Shown here piece by piece: positions 1 through 8,921 of a stretch of DNA of 58,358 nt (position 1 is the stretch's first letter; each line of letters opens with the position of its first letter). The stretch covers positions 1 to 58,358 of the IMG/VR virus record IMGVR_UViG_3300034198_019339; one strand, 5' to 3'. Below the pieces are notes generated by a model. That model ran no database searches, was not told where the DNA came from, and saw only the letters and a list, made by a program, of their open reading frames with translations. Position numbers and translations under genes: made by a program. Source of the stretch: a virus.

Positions 1-2
1 AT

Positions 3-428
3 GAGGTAATAAGTGAAGACGCGGTAGAACCAAAGTATAATTATCCGTCTGATTCCGGATTTGATTTACATTCTACAAAGGAGATTACAATACCGGCTTT
101 TGGTAGGGCTTTGGTTCCAACAGGGTTAAAATTTGATATTCCTGATGGTACAGAGATTCAAGTAAGACCTAAAAGCGGGTTGTCCATCAAACAGGGGATT
201 ACGGTTTTAAACACGCCTGGAACTATTGATAGTGGATATAATGGTGAAGTACAAGTTATTGTTTTTAATACAAATAATTCTGAGTTTACAATTGAAAAAG
301 GGATGAAAGTTGCTCAAGCAGTGTTTTGTCCTGTAATTAATGGTAAATGGGTTAGTTTGGATAAAGTAGAATCTGTAGATGAAAAAGACAGAGGTAGTAA
401 TGGATTTGGTTCAACAGGAATAAAATAA
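3..428 (+). CDS. dut: dUTPase, 5' end cut by window edge
   Basis: Trimeric dUTPase, converting dUTP to dUMP and pyrophosphate; it supplies dTTP precursor and keeps uracil out of phage DNA. The open frame runs from the window edge. It shows motif 1 (DSGFDLHS), motif 2 (RPKSGLS), motif 3 (GTIDSGYNGEV) and the C-terminal arm with RGSNGFGSTG. The ATG at 111 lies after motif 1, so it is internal and the true start is outside the window. The next gene begins 1 nt after the stop. The family assignment is secure. Confidence 0.95.
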   Translation, partial: EVISEDAVEPKYNYPSDSGFDLHSTKEITIPAFGRALVPTGLKFDIPDGTEIQVRPKSGLSIKQGITVLNTPGTIDSGYNGEVQVIVFNTNNSEFTIEKGMKVAQAVFCPVINGKWVSLDKVESVDEKDRGSNGFGSTGIK

Positions 429-429
429 A

Positions 430-1941
430 ATGATTACAATAGTATATTCAACACATAAAGATAAAAATTATAACGAAAACTTTAAATCTCACTTAAAAAA
501 GACAATTGGGGTTAAAGATTTTCAAATTTTGGAGTATGAAAACTTCAATCAATATTCTCTGGCTCAAGTTTATAATAAAGGAATATCAGAATCTATTTAT
601 GATATTGTAGTATGTTGTCATAATGATATAAAATTAGAAAATGGTTGGGGTAAAAAATTAATCAACGACTTTGAAAACAATCCTGATTATGGAATAATTG
701 GTAAGGCCGGTAGTTGTTATTTTCCGGAATCTGGCATTTATTGGGAAAGAATGCAACAAACAATGGTTGGTCAGGTTTATCATCATCCACAAGGAAAATC
801 AAAATGGTTAAGTAGATACTCAGCAAAATTACCTTTTTTAATTCCTGTGGTAACAATAGATGGTCTTTTTATTTCATTCAATAAAAATAAAATTAATCAT
901 GTATTTGATGAGACAATAGGTAAATTCCACTTTTATGACCATTTATTTTGTTTACCTAATTATTTGGATGGAGTTAAAATTGGTGTTACATCGTCATTTG
1001 AGATAACTCATGAGTCAGTAGGACAACCAAATCAAGAATTTTTTGATTCTAAAGTAAAATTTTTAGAAAAATTTGGTAAAAATCTACCATTGGATTTGAA
1101 ACCTAATTTTGTATATAAAGAAGATATTAAAAAATCTGAATTTAAAAAAATAAAAAAAGTAGCAATTATAATTCCAACTAAAGGAAAAACACATTTACTA
1201 TTTAATTGTGTTAGTTCATTCATTGATAATTGCGACACTAAAAAGTTTGATTTTTTTATTGCAGATACGGGGTCAAATGAAGAAGAAAAAGATTCAATAA
1301 AAAAATTCATATCCGATAATAAAGATAAAACACATATTAATTTTATCGAATACGATTACTACAACTTTGCTAAAATTAATAACGATGTAGTTAAAAATCA
1401 TATCAATGACGAATATGAATTTATATTGTTTTGCAATAACGATATTGTAGTGTTAAATAATGTGGTCGATGAAATGTTATCTACGTTTAAAGACAAGGCA
1501 AACGCTGGAACTGTAGGATGTAGACTTCATTTTGAAGATAACACCATCCAACATGATGGGGTGTTTATGGGAATTCAACAAGGAAGATTATTGTTATCAC
1601 ATGTTGGATTTAAGAGTTACTACAACTATTCAACATCGATTAAAACCGTGATAGGTAATACTGCTGCTTTGATGATGGTCAGAAAAAATGTTTTTATAAG
1701 ATGTGGAATGTTTAATGAAGAATATGTTTCTTGTTTTGAAGATGTTGAATTAAATTTAAAATGTATTATAATTGGATTAGAGAATTATTTTTCAGGGAAA
1801 TCAGTCGCATATCATTTTGAATCTCAAACAAGAAAAGATGACCCTGAAACACAAATAAATCAATCTAAAGATTACATGAGGTTAGTACCTTTTGTTAATC
1901 AAAATATTGAAAAAATAAAAAGTAAAATTAATTTAATTTAA
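430..1941 (+). CDS. Two-domain GT-A glycosyltransferase
   Basis: 503 residues with two tandem GT-A (family 2-like) halves. The first (about 1-230) has a DxD-like CCHNDIKL. The second (about 243-480) starts with VAIIIPTKGK, has the metal-site region CNNDIVV near 337-343 and the acceptor-side ED in SCFEDVELNLK. Each half would transfer a sugar from a nucleotide donor; the acceptor is unknown. It opens a tightly packed cassette of sugar and modification genes, which suggests glycan assembly on virion, host surface or DNA. The two halves could have different donor specificities. Confidence 0.85.
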   Translation: MITIVYSTHKDKNYNENFKSHLKKTIGVKDFQILEYENFNQYSLAQVYNKGISESIYDIVVCCHNDIKLENGWGKKLINDFENNPDYGIIGKAGSCYFPESGIYWERMQQTMVGQVYHHPQGKSKWLSRYSAKLPFLIPVVTIDGLFISFNKNKINHVFDETIGKFHFYDHLFCLPNYLDGVKIGVTSSFEITHESVGQPNQEFFDSKVKFLEKFGKNLPLDLKPNFVYKEDIKKSEFKKIKKVAIIIPTKGKTHLLFNCVSSFIDNCDTKKFDFFIADTGSNEEEKDSIKKFISDNKDKTHINFIEYDYYNFAKINNDVVKNHINDEYEFILFCNNDIVVLNNVVDEMLSTFKDKANAGTVGCRLHFEDNTIQHDGVFMGIQQGRLLLSHVGFKSYYNYSTSIKTVIGNTAALMMVRKNVFIRCGMFNEEYVSCFEDVELNLKCIIIGLENYFSGKSVAYHFESQTRKDDPETQINQSKDYMRLVPFVNQNIEKIKSKINLI

Positions 1942-1942
1942 G

Positions 1943-2584
1943 ATGGCGGTTGGAGCACATAAAATTACAGAGGACTTTGAAAGTGCGTTGTCTAAATACA
2001 CAGGGGCACCATTTGTGGTAACAGTAGATAACCAAAGTAATGCGATTTTTTTGGCACTTATGTACGAAAAAGTAAAAGGCATGGAAATTGAAATTCCAAG
2101 TCGAACTTACCCTTCAGTACCTTGTGAAATAATACATGCCGGTGCTAAAGTAAAATTTAGAAAAGTTGATGGGAGTACTATAAAAGGGGCATATCAACTA
2201 ATCCCAACTAAAGTTTGGGATAGTGCATTAAGGTTTACTGTTGGTATGTATATACCAAACACTCATATGTGTGTATCGTTCACAGGCCCTTACAAACATT
2301 TAAAACTTGGTAAAGGTGGAGCAATACTAACTGATGACGAAAACGCGTATAAATGGTTTAAAAAAGCAAGATTTAGTGGGAGAGATGAATGTAGTTATCA
2401 TGAAGACAACTTTGATGTAAATCCTGTAGTTGGGTGGAATTTTTACATGATGCCAGAAATATCGGCTAGAGGGTTATTACTAATGACTCAGTTTTATAAT
2501 AGACAAGGTGAAGGATTGGAAAATGAAGATTTAGAATTACCATACCCTGATTTATCAAAATTTAAAATTTATACGGAACAATAA
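1943..2584 (+). CDS. DegT/DnrJ/EryC1-like PLP enzyme, short form
   Basis: Resembles the large domain of sugar aminotransferases that make amino sugars from nucleotide-linked keto sugars. A PLP-contacting Asp (D93 in VWDSALRF) and the probable Schiff-base Lys (K118 in SFTGPYKHLKLGKGG) are present. At 213 residues it is much shorter than the usual 360-400 and lacks the C-terminal small domain. It may work with a partner, be catalytically altered, or be a remnant. Its stop overlaps the start of the WbqC-like gene by 1 nt. Confidence 0.75.
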   Translation: MAVGAHKITEDFESALSKYTGAPFVVTVDNQSNAIFLALMYEKVKGMEIEIPSRTYPSVPCEIIHAGAKVKFRKVDGSTIKGAYQLIPTKVWDSALRFTVGMYIPNTHMCVSFTGPYKHLKLGKGGAILTDDENAYKWFKKARFSGRDECSYHEDNFDVNPVVGWNFYMMPEISARGLLLMTQFYNRQGEGLENEDLELPYPDLSKFKIYTEQ

Positions 2585-3288
2585 TGAAAAAAATTGCAAT
2601 TATGCAACCATATTTTTTTCCGTATATCGGATATTTCCAATTATTTAAGGAAATCGATGAGTTTATAATTTATGATAGAATAAAATACACAAAAAAAGGT
2701 TGGATAAACAGAAATAGGATTTTAACTACTAATGGGGTTGACCATATAAGTTTGCCAATAAAAAAAGATTCTGATTTTTTATATGTGTATGAGAGAAGTT
2801 TGAGTGATTCGTGGGAAAAAGAAAAAATAAAGTTAATCAATAAACTCAAAAATTCTTATAATAAAGCCCCGTTCTTTAAAGAGCATTTTCCAATCGTATT
2901 AGAATGTCTAAATCAAGAAGAAAAAAATTTATTTGAATTTATTTTTAATACAATAAAAATCATTAATTCTTTTTTAGACTTAAAAACACCAATAATAAAA
3001 TACTCTGAATTAAATATTAATGATGAATTAAAGGGCCAAGATAAGGTCATTGAAATTTGTAAAAAAGTTGACGCTAAGATTTATGTAAACCCAATTGGAG
3101 GGGTATCGTTATACTCAAAAGAAAATTTCAATAATGAAAACATTAAACTTAATTTTTTAAAAGTTAATAATGTTTTTTATAAACAAAGAAATAGTGATTT
3201 TATTGAGAGTCTTTCAATTATTGATGTTTTAATGTATAATTCATTATTTGATGTTAAAGAAATCTTAAAAAAATATATTTTAATATGA
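2584..3288 (+). CDS. WbqC-like family protein
   Basis: 234 residues beginning KIAIMQPYFFPYIGYFQLF, the diagnostic start of the WbqC-like family, followed by DEFIIYDRIKYTKKGWINRNRI. The family occurs in bacterial O-antigen and capsule clusters, often beside DegT aminotransferases as here. Its reaction is not firmly established; a role in modifying an amino sugar is inferred from context. It overlaps the next gene by 4 nt. Confidence 0.85.
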   Translation: MKKIAIMQPYFFPYIGYFQLFKEIDEFIIYDRIKYTKKGWINRNRILTTNGVDHISLPIKKDSDFLYVYERSLSDSWEKEKIKLINKLKNSYNKAPFFKEHFPIVLECLNQEEKNLFEFIFNTIKIINSFLDLKTPIIKYSELNINDELKGQDKVIEICKKVDAKIYVNPIGGVSLYSKENFNNENIKLNFLKVNNVFYKQRNSDFIESLSIIDVLMYNSLFDVKEILKKYILI

Positions 3289-4244
3289 AATGGAAAAAAT
3301 TAGGTAGGATTTATAATCCTGAAGAACACTATAGCCCGAATAAAGAATGGAGAAAACACTTTGCTCAGAGTGTTAGTACATTAGTTTTTGATGATTTTAT
3401 TAGAGTTTATTTTTCTTGTCGACCAGATAATGATTCTGAAGGACAGGCCAAATCATATACAACATACCTCGATTTAGATAAAAAAAATTTATTTAAAATT
3501 ATTAAAATATCAGATAACCCTGTTATGGATTTAGGGGGTATTGGTGATTTTGATGAGTTTGCAGTTTATCCTACCTCGGTTATTAAAGAAAACGACAAAA
3601 TCTTAATGTATTATGCGGGGTGGAGTCGATGTAAATCAGTACCATTTAATACTTCAATAGGTCTTGCAATAAGTGATGATAACGGTATGACCTTTAATCG
3701 AATAGGTAAAGGTCCAATTCTTTCTTCTTCTTTAAATGAACCATTTGTAATTAGTGGTCCTAAAATAAGAAAATTTAACGATAAATGGTATCTTTTTTAT
3801 TTGGCGGGAAAAAAATGGATTAAAGATAATGGTACTCCTGAAATAATATATAAAATAAGGATGGCAACTTCAACAGACGGCATTAATTGGGTTAGAGTTG
3901 ATAAAGACATAATATCTGACTTAATCGATGAAAATGAGTGTCAAGCAGGTCCTGATGTTTTTTATTTAGACGGACAATATCACATGTACTTTGTTTATAG
4001 ACATGGATTGAATTTTAGAAAAGAAAAAAATAGAGGATATAAAATAGGGTATGCAATATCTAAAGATTTAATTAATTGGGAAAGAAAAGACGATGAATGT
4101 GGTATTGGGTATTCTGAAGAAGGATGGGATAGTGAAATGCACCATTATCCACATGTTTTTTCTATTGGAGATGATTACTATATGTTATATAATGGAAATG
4201 AATTTGGAAAAAATGGATTTGGGATTGCAATTTTAGAAAAATAA
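3285..4244 (+). CDS. Five-bladed-propeller glycosidase-like protein (GH32/43/130 fold)
   Basis: 319 residues with repeated beta-propeller blades: VFDDFIRVYFSCR, DKILMYYAGWSR, DKWYLFYLAGKKW, GQYHMYFVYRHG, DDYYMLYNGNEFG, alternating with phrases such as ATSTDGINW and AISKDLINWER. This pattern typifies GH43/32/130-like enzymes. No signal peptide is seen, so it is probably cytoplasmic and acts within the glycan cassette, or binds sugar. Catalytic acids were not assigned. Confidence 0.75.
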   Translation: MKWKKLGRIYNPEEHYSPNKEWRKHFAQSVSTLVFDDFIRVYFSCRPDNDSEGQAKSYTTYLDLDKKNLFKIIKISDNPVMDLGGIGDFDEFAVYPTSVIKENDKILMYYAGWSRCKSVPFNTSIGLAISDDNGMTFNRIGKGPILSSSLNEPFVISGPKIRKFNDKWYLFYLAGKKWIKDNGTPEIIYKIRMATSTDGINWVRVDKDIISDLIDENECQAGPDVFYLDGQYHMYFVYRHGLNFRKEKNRGYKIGYAISKDLINWERKDDECGIGYSEEGWDSEMHHYPHVFSIGDDYYMLYNGNEFGKNGFGIAILEK

Positions 4245-5401
4245 TGGACATAACATATAAAATAAATGAATCAGATATCAACTTAATTAATAATCATTTA
4301 AATGAGTGTAATGACCATTTTATACCAAAATTAGAAAAGTACGTAAAAATATCTGAATACTCAGAAAAAATATTTAATAATTCTAAAAGATTTGAGTCTT
4401 ATCTTGGAAAAGAATTAATTGGTTTAATTGCGGTATACGAAAATAAAAATAATAAACTTTTCATTACAAATGTTAGTGTAATACCAACATTTCATGGAAA
4501 AGAAATTTCAAAAAAACTATTAGATTTTTGCGTCGAGTATTATAGACAACAAAAATTTTCAGAAATAGAACTAGAGGTTGATGAAAAAAATCTAAAAGCA
4601 ATAAAATTTTATGAAAAAAATAATTTTAAAATAAAAAAAATAGATAAAAAAATTTTAATGACTATGAATCTTAAAAGAGATTATAATGAAGAGTTTAAAG
4701 ATACTCAAGACCATAAATATTCTTATGATTTTGATTTTGATGTTATGCATGGATATATGATAGACTCCATGACACCATTTTTTAATGGGGATAATGTATT
4801 GGAATTAGGCAGTTATAAAGGTGATTTTACAAAAAGATTGATTCCATTATTCAATAATATTACATGTGTTGAGGCATCAGACGAAGCAATTAACATCTCT
4901 AAAACAAAATTACCAAACAATGTAAAAATCATTCATTCATTATTTGAAGATTTAAATTTAGATGAGAAATTTGATAATATATTATTAACACATGTTTTAG
5001 AACATATTGATGAACCAACTCAATTATTAAAAAAAATAAAAGATAATTGGATATCAGACAATGGATATCTCTTTATAATTTGTCCTAACGCTAATGCGGC
5101 TTCAAGACAAATTGCGGTTAAAATGGGTCTTATTGAAAATAATTTTTCAATAACTAATTCAGAAAAATTACATGGACATAGAATAACTTACTCTTTAGAT
5201 ACATTAGAAAAAGACGCGGTAAACGCAGGATTAAAGGTCGCATATCGAACTGGTATATTTTTTAAAGCGTTAGCTAACTTTCAGTGGGACGAAGTCATAA
5301 ATAAAAATGTAGTATCTAAAGAATATTTAGATGGATGCTATAAATTGGGACAACAATATCCTGATTTATGTTCAAGCATAATGATAATCTGTAAAAAATA
5401 A
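4244..5401 (+). CDS. GNAT acetyltransferase - class I methyltransferase fusion
   Basis: 385 residues in two domains. Residues about 1-140 are a GNAT N-acetyltransferase: VSVIPTFHGKEISKKLL is the acetyl-CoA loop and helix, and NLKAIKFYEKNNFK is the C-terminal motif. Residues about 160-385 are an SAM methyltransferase: VLELGSYKGDF is motif I, and HVLEHIDEP and LFIICPNANAASR follow. The fusion suggests sequential acetylation and methylation of one sugar substrate, in keeping with the cassette; the substrate is inferred only. Confidence 0.8.
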   Translation: MDITYKINESDINLINNHLNECNDHFIPKLEKYVKISEYSEKIFNNSKRFESYLGKELIGLIAVYENKNNKLFITNVSVIPTFHGKEISKKLLDFCVEYYRQQKFSEIELEVDEKNLKAIKFYEKNNFKIKKIDKKILMTMNLKRDYNEEFKDTQDHKYSYDFDFDVMHGYMIDSMTPFFNGDNVLELGSYKGDFTKRLIPLFNNITCVEASDEAINISKTKLPNNVKIIHSLFEDLNLDEKFDNILLTHVLEHIDEPTQLLKKIKDNWISDNGYLFIICPNANAASRQIAVKMGLIENNFSITNSEKLHGHRITYSLDTLEKDAVNAGLKVAYRTGIFFKALANFQWDEVINKNVVSKEYLDGCYKLGQQYPDLCSSIMIICKK

Positions 5402-5406
5402 ATTTT

Positions 5407-6117
5407 ATGAAAATTGGAATTATTATATCAACGTATCAAAGGGAAGACGGAAAAACCCCAGTGTATTTAAATAGGACTTTAGATTCTGTTTTAGCCCAAA
5501 CATATAAAAATTATAAAATATTTTTAATTGGGGATAGATATGAGAACAATGATGAGTTTGAATCTTATGTCAAAAAAATAAATCATGTCGAGCATTATTT
5601 TGAAAATTTACCTATTGCTCATGAAAGAGATGTTTATGGTAGTAATAAAAACGCATTATGGTCTTATGGAGGAACTAATGCAACTAATTACGCTATGGAC
5701 TTATGTGAAAAAGAAGGTATTGATTTTGTTGTAACTTTAAATCACGATGATTGGTGGTATGAAACACATTTAGAAGAGTTCTACAATTGTTATGAAATGT
5801 TTAAATGCGATTTTATGTGTACAAAATCCACATTTTTTAATCCAAATAATTTTTTACCGATTGTGAATTCTAAAGAATATTATAATAGTTTTTTCCCTAG
5901 CTATGGAGCGTTGATACATTCTTCGGCAATCATTAATATAAAAAACATACCATTAAGATATATTGATTTATTTAAAACAACGGGTAAAGTAGGATTACCC
6001 GGTGATGGAGAATATTGGAATAGGGCCACAAAATTTATGAGAGAAAATAAATTATGTGGAATTATGATTAACAAATTAACCTGTAGACACGATGAAGAAG
6101 GATATGTCAAAAGATAA
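5407..6117 (+). CDS. Family 2-like glycosyltransferase
   Basis: 236 residues starting IGIIISTYQRE, then LNRTLDSVLAQTYKNYKIFLIGD, the nucleotide-sugar-binding start of GT2 enzymes. TLNHDDWWYETH supplies the D-x-D-type metal site near residue 117. The short C-terminal part ends in a Cys-His stretch (LTCRHDEEG). It sits in the glycan cassette, and its end overlaps the next methyltransferase. Confidence 0.85.
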   Translation: MKIGIIISTYQREDGKTPVYLNRTLDSVLAQTYKNYKIFLIGDRYENNDEFESYVKKINHVEHYFENLPIAHERDVYGSNKNALWSYGGTNATNYAMDLCEKEGIDFVVTLNHDDWWYETHLEEFYNCYEMFKCDFMCTKSTFFNPNNFLPIVNSKEYYNSFFPSYGALIHSSAIINIKNIPLRYIDLFKTTGKVGLPGDGEYWNRATKFMRENKLCGIMINKLTCRHDEEGYVKR

Positions 6118-6757
6118 TAAAAAAATAACATTTGAAATTACTGAAGAATCAATTTCATTAGTAAATGAAATATCAAAAAATATGAATGGTAAAACATTCC
6201 ATAATCATTATCATATTTTGTACGATATTACAAATTCGATAAATAAAGATGATTTAATTTATTTAGAAATAGGTGCGTATGCTGGAGGTTCAGCATCATT
6301 AATGAGCTCAAATCATAAAATATCTAAATCATATAGTGTTGATATTGGTTATCCTATTAATAAAGAAACTGCAATTAATAATGTTTTAAAATTTAAACAC
6401 AAGGATTGTGAATATCATTATTTTCACGGTAGTTCCATGGATAAAAAAATAATTGAAGAAGTAAAATCGAAAATTAATTATGTAGATATTTTATTTATCG
6501 ATGGAGACCACGCTTACAATGCGGTATTATCTGATTTTAAAAATTACTCTGATTTAGTTGTTAAAGGAGGATATATTATTTTTGATGATTACTTAGATAA
6601 TGTTCATAGTCCTGGCGTAAAACCTGCAGTTGATTCGTTGTGTGAAACCATAAATGAAGAATATGAAATAATTGGCTCATTAAATTATGATTTATTAAAA
6701 AAAACCGATAATCCTAATTTAAATGGAAGTAATGAATTCATATTAAAAAAAAAATAA
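6104..6757 (+). CDS. Class I SAM methyltransferase
   Basis: Motif I is YLEIGAYAGGSASLM and the acidic motif II is SVDIGYPI; LFIDGDHAYNAVLSDFKNY and GGYIIFDDYLDN follow the layout of small methyltransferases found in sugar clusters (cephalosporin-hydroxylase/Methyltransf_24-like). I place the start at 6104 because GAAGGA lies just upstream; an alternative ATG at 6092 gives four more residues. Either start overlaps the preceding gene. Confidence 0.8.
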   Translation: MSKDNKKITFEITEESISLVNEISKNMNGKTFHNHYHILYDITNSINKDDLIYLEIGAYAGGSASLMSSNHKISKSYSVDIGYPINKETAINNVLKFKHKDCEYHYFHGSSMDKKIIEEVKSKINYVDILFIDGDHAYNAVLSDFKNYSDLVVKGGYIIFDDYLDNVHSPGVKPAVDSLCETINEEYEIIGSLNYDLLKKTDNPNLNGSNEFILKKK

Positions 6758-6762
6758 TTTAA

Positions 6763-7515
6763 ATGGGAATTAATCCTAATAATCTTAAAAGTGTTAACAA
6801 AAGTTTTCATTCTAATTCAGATTTAATAAAAGACATAGTCGATAAAAAAAATTCTGAATCTATTGTAAAAAATGATTCGTCACCTAATTTGGTTACGGAG
6901 TCAAAAAAAAGTAAAATTTTTGTTATAGGTCATAATAAAACCGCAACGACCAGTGTTATAAAAAACATTGCGGATTTTGGATTTAAAGTTGGTCATCAGA
7001 TGACTGGAGAACTTATGTTATATGAGTACTTAAATAATAATTTTAATCCAATAATTGAACATTGTAAAACCGCTGACGCTTTTAAAGATGTACCATTTTC
7101 ATTACATAACACATACAAACACTTAGATATCGCCTTCCCAAACTCTAAATTTATATTAACAATAAGAGATAATGAAGATGAATGGTATGATTCTATAGTT
7201 AGATTTCATACTAAAATTTTTAAGGGTAAACTTCCTGACGCAAAATCTTTAAAAGAGTCTAAATATATTAAAATTGGTTGGCAATACCTCGTTCACGCAA
7301 AAACATATAACGTAGAAGATAACGATTTATATAATAAAGAAAAATTAGTTATGTATTATAAAAAACATAACGAAGATGTTGAAAACTATTTTAAAGATAG
7401 ACCTAACGATTTACTCATATTAAATGTGAAAGAAATAAATGGATATAAAAAATTTTGTGTTTTTTTAGGAGTGGAAAAAAAAGGTAAATTTTATCATCTT
7501 ATGAGGTCAAAATAA
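6763..7515 (+). CDS. Sulfotransferase-like protein
   Basis: 250 residues. After about 50 polar residues comes a PAPS-binding P-loop (FVIGHNKTATTSV, about 53-65), then FKDVPF and FILTIRDNEDEWYDSIVRFH, equivalent to the 3'-phosphate-binding R/S region of sulfotransferases. Predicted to move sulfate from PAPS to a hydroxyl, presumably on the glycan built by the preceding genes. It closes the cassette; a 69-nt gap separates it from phoH. Sulfotransferase genes are unusual in phages. Confidence 0.8.
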   Translation: MGINPNNLKSVNKSFHSNSDLIKDIVDKKNSESIVKNDSSPNLVTESKKSKIFVIGHNKTATTSVIKNIADFGFKVGHQMTGELMLYEYLNNNFNPIIEHCKTADAFKDVPFSLHNTYKHLDIAFPNSKFILTIRDNEDEWYDSIVRFHTKIFKGKLPDAKSLKESKYIKIGWQYLVHAKTYNVEDNDLYNKEKLVMYYKKHNEDVENYFKDRPNDLLILNVKEINGYKKFCVFLGVEKKGKFYHLMRSK

Positions 7516-7584
7516 TCTAAAATAATAAAATCATTTCCATTTCACAATAAAAATGTATTATTAATATATAAAAACATTAATTAA

Positions 7585-8328
7585 ATGACGGATACTAAAA
7601 AAAGAAAACCTTCGACTCATCCCCAAAAGGAAAACGAGTACAGACCACAAATGAATAAAAAAGAATTAATATCACAAATTGTTAAGAAAAAGACAAAAGA
7701 TAAGTTTTTAAGTGAAAGTCAAAAAATATATTATGATATATTAAAATCAAATCAAATTACAATTTGTTCAGGGCCCGCAGGTGTTGGTAAAAGTTATGTT
7801 TCCATGAAAGCAGCGGTTGACTTATTAATTGACCCACTTACCCCATATGAAAAATTGATAATTGTTAGACCGGCAGTTGAGGCAGAAGAGAAATTAGGTT
7901 CATTACCCGGTAATGTTGAAGAAAAATTAGACCCATATATTTTCCCATCTTATTATCTGTTAAATAAAATTATAGGTAAAGAGGCAAGAGAAAAATTAAA
8001 AGAAATTGACGTTATAGAGGTTTTTGCGTTAGCATATATGAGAGGAATGAATATTGATAATTCAATATTAATTTTTGAAGAAGCTCAAAATTCTACGCCA
8101 AATCAAATGAAGTTATTGTTAACAAGAATTGGATATAATAGTAAGTTTTTTATTTCAGGTGATTTAGAACAATTTGATAGACATAAAGACAAGACACAGA
8201 CAGGTCTTTGGGATGTAATTAAAAAATTTGAAGGGTTAGATGATATTGGTATTTTTGAATTTAAAGATGGAGATGTAGTTAGAAATCCAATCATTAGTAA
8301 AATTTTAAGGAGGTACGAAGATAAATGA
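7585..8328 (+). CDS. phoH: PhoH-like ATPase
   Basis: 247 residues. Walker A is GPAGVGKS (63-70); LIIVRPAVEAEEKLGSLPG and the Walker B-type ILIFEEAQNSTPNQMKLLLTRIG (EEAQ 165-168; most relatives have DEAQ) are diagnostic. PhoH proteins are RNA/DNA-helicase-related ATPases widespread in large phages; their role during infection is not settled. The first 45 residues are basic and low in complexity. It overlaps the next gene by 4 nt, and its last codons form a strong Shine-Dalgarno for that gene. Confidence 0.92.
   Translation: MTDTKKRKPSTHPQKENEYRPQMNKKELISQIVKKKTKDKFLSESQKIYYDILKSNQITICSGPAGVGKSYVSMKAAVDLLIDPLTPYEKLIIVRPAVEAEEKLGSLPGNVEEKLDPYIFPSYYLLNKIIGKEAREKLKEIDVIEVFALAYMRGMNIDNSILIFEEAQNSTPNQMKLLLTRIGYNSKFFISGDLEQFDRHKDKTQTGLWDVIKKFEGLDDIGIFEFKDGDVVRNPIISKILRRYEDK
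8306..8314 (+). promoter_or_regulatory. Strong Shine-Dalgarno site
   Basis: TAAGGAGGT, fully complementary to the anti-SD, 10-11 nt before the ATG at 8325; most genes here have none. It also encodes two Arg codons (AGG AGG) of PhoH. Confidence 0.5.
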
Positions 8329-8921
8329 GGATTGGTGTTGAATTAAATGGTGTTTTAAGAAACACCATTGGTAAATTAGAACTAGTATATAATAAATACT
8401 TGATTGAAAAAACCGATGGTATTGAGTCAGATACTGACTTTGAATACAGAATGGACTTACCGGTTACAAGTTTACAATTAGAGAATCATTTTAAATTTAG
8501 AGATAAAGAAGAGATGTACTCTTTTTTATTTGAAGAATTCCCAATGGAGATTTTCGGACATGCAGGGTCAACCGAAACTATGACATTTAATGACTTAAAT
8601 GATTTTTACATTGACTTTAGAGACAATCACGATATATTAATCGTATCAGATGAAATTGGAAAATCTAAACCTGCGTCTTTGTTCTTTTTATCAAAATTTG
8701 GATGTCTTATTGAAAAAGTTAAATTTTATAGTCACTTAACAATAAATTCAATGTGGGATGAGGTAGACATTTTACTTACATCAAATCCTGACTTATTATT
8801 AAATTACCCTAAAAATAAAACAGTAATTAAATTTAATACTGAATATAATAAAAACATAAACTCACAATTTGAGATTTCATCAATCAAAGAATTAAAAGAA
8901 AAGATAAAAGAAATACTATGA
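8325..8921 (+). CDS. Degenerate HAD-fold protein
   Basis: 198 residues. The N terminus MRIGVELNGVLRNTIG aligns with HAD motif I of 5'-nucleotidase-like phosphatases, but the two catalytic Asp residues (DxD) are Glu and Asn. Later segments are consistent with HAD motifs: LIVSDEIGKSKPASLFFLSKF and EVDILLTSNPDLL. It is therefore probably not a phosphatase; it may be a binding or structural protein. A perfect-looking TAAGGAGGT lies 11 nt upstream of the ATG, inside phoH. Confidence 0.55.
   Translation: MRIGVELNGVLRNTIGKLELVYNKYLIEKTDGIESDTDFEYRMDLPVTSLQLENHFKFRDKEEMYSFLFEEFPMEIFGHAGSTETMTFNDLNDFYIDFRDNHDILIVSDEIGKSKPASLFFLSKFGCLIEKVKFYSHLTINSMWDEVDILLTSNPDLLLNYPKNKTVIKFNTEYNKNINSQFEISSIKELKEKIKEIL

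Noticed and set aside
111-428. ATG at 111 as dUTPase start
   Set aside because: It would remove conserved motif 1; the frame is open to the window edge.
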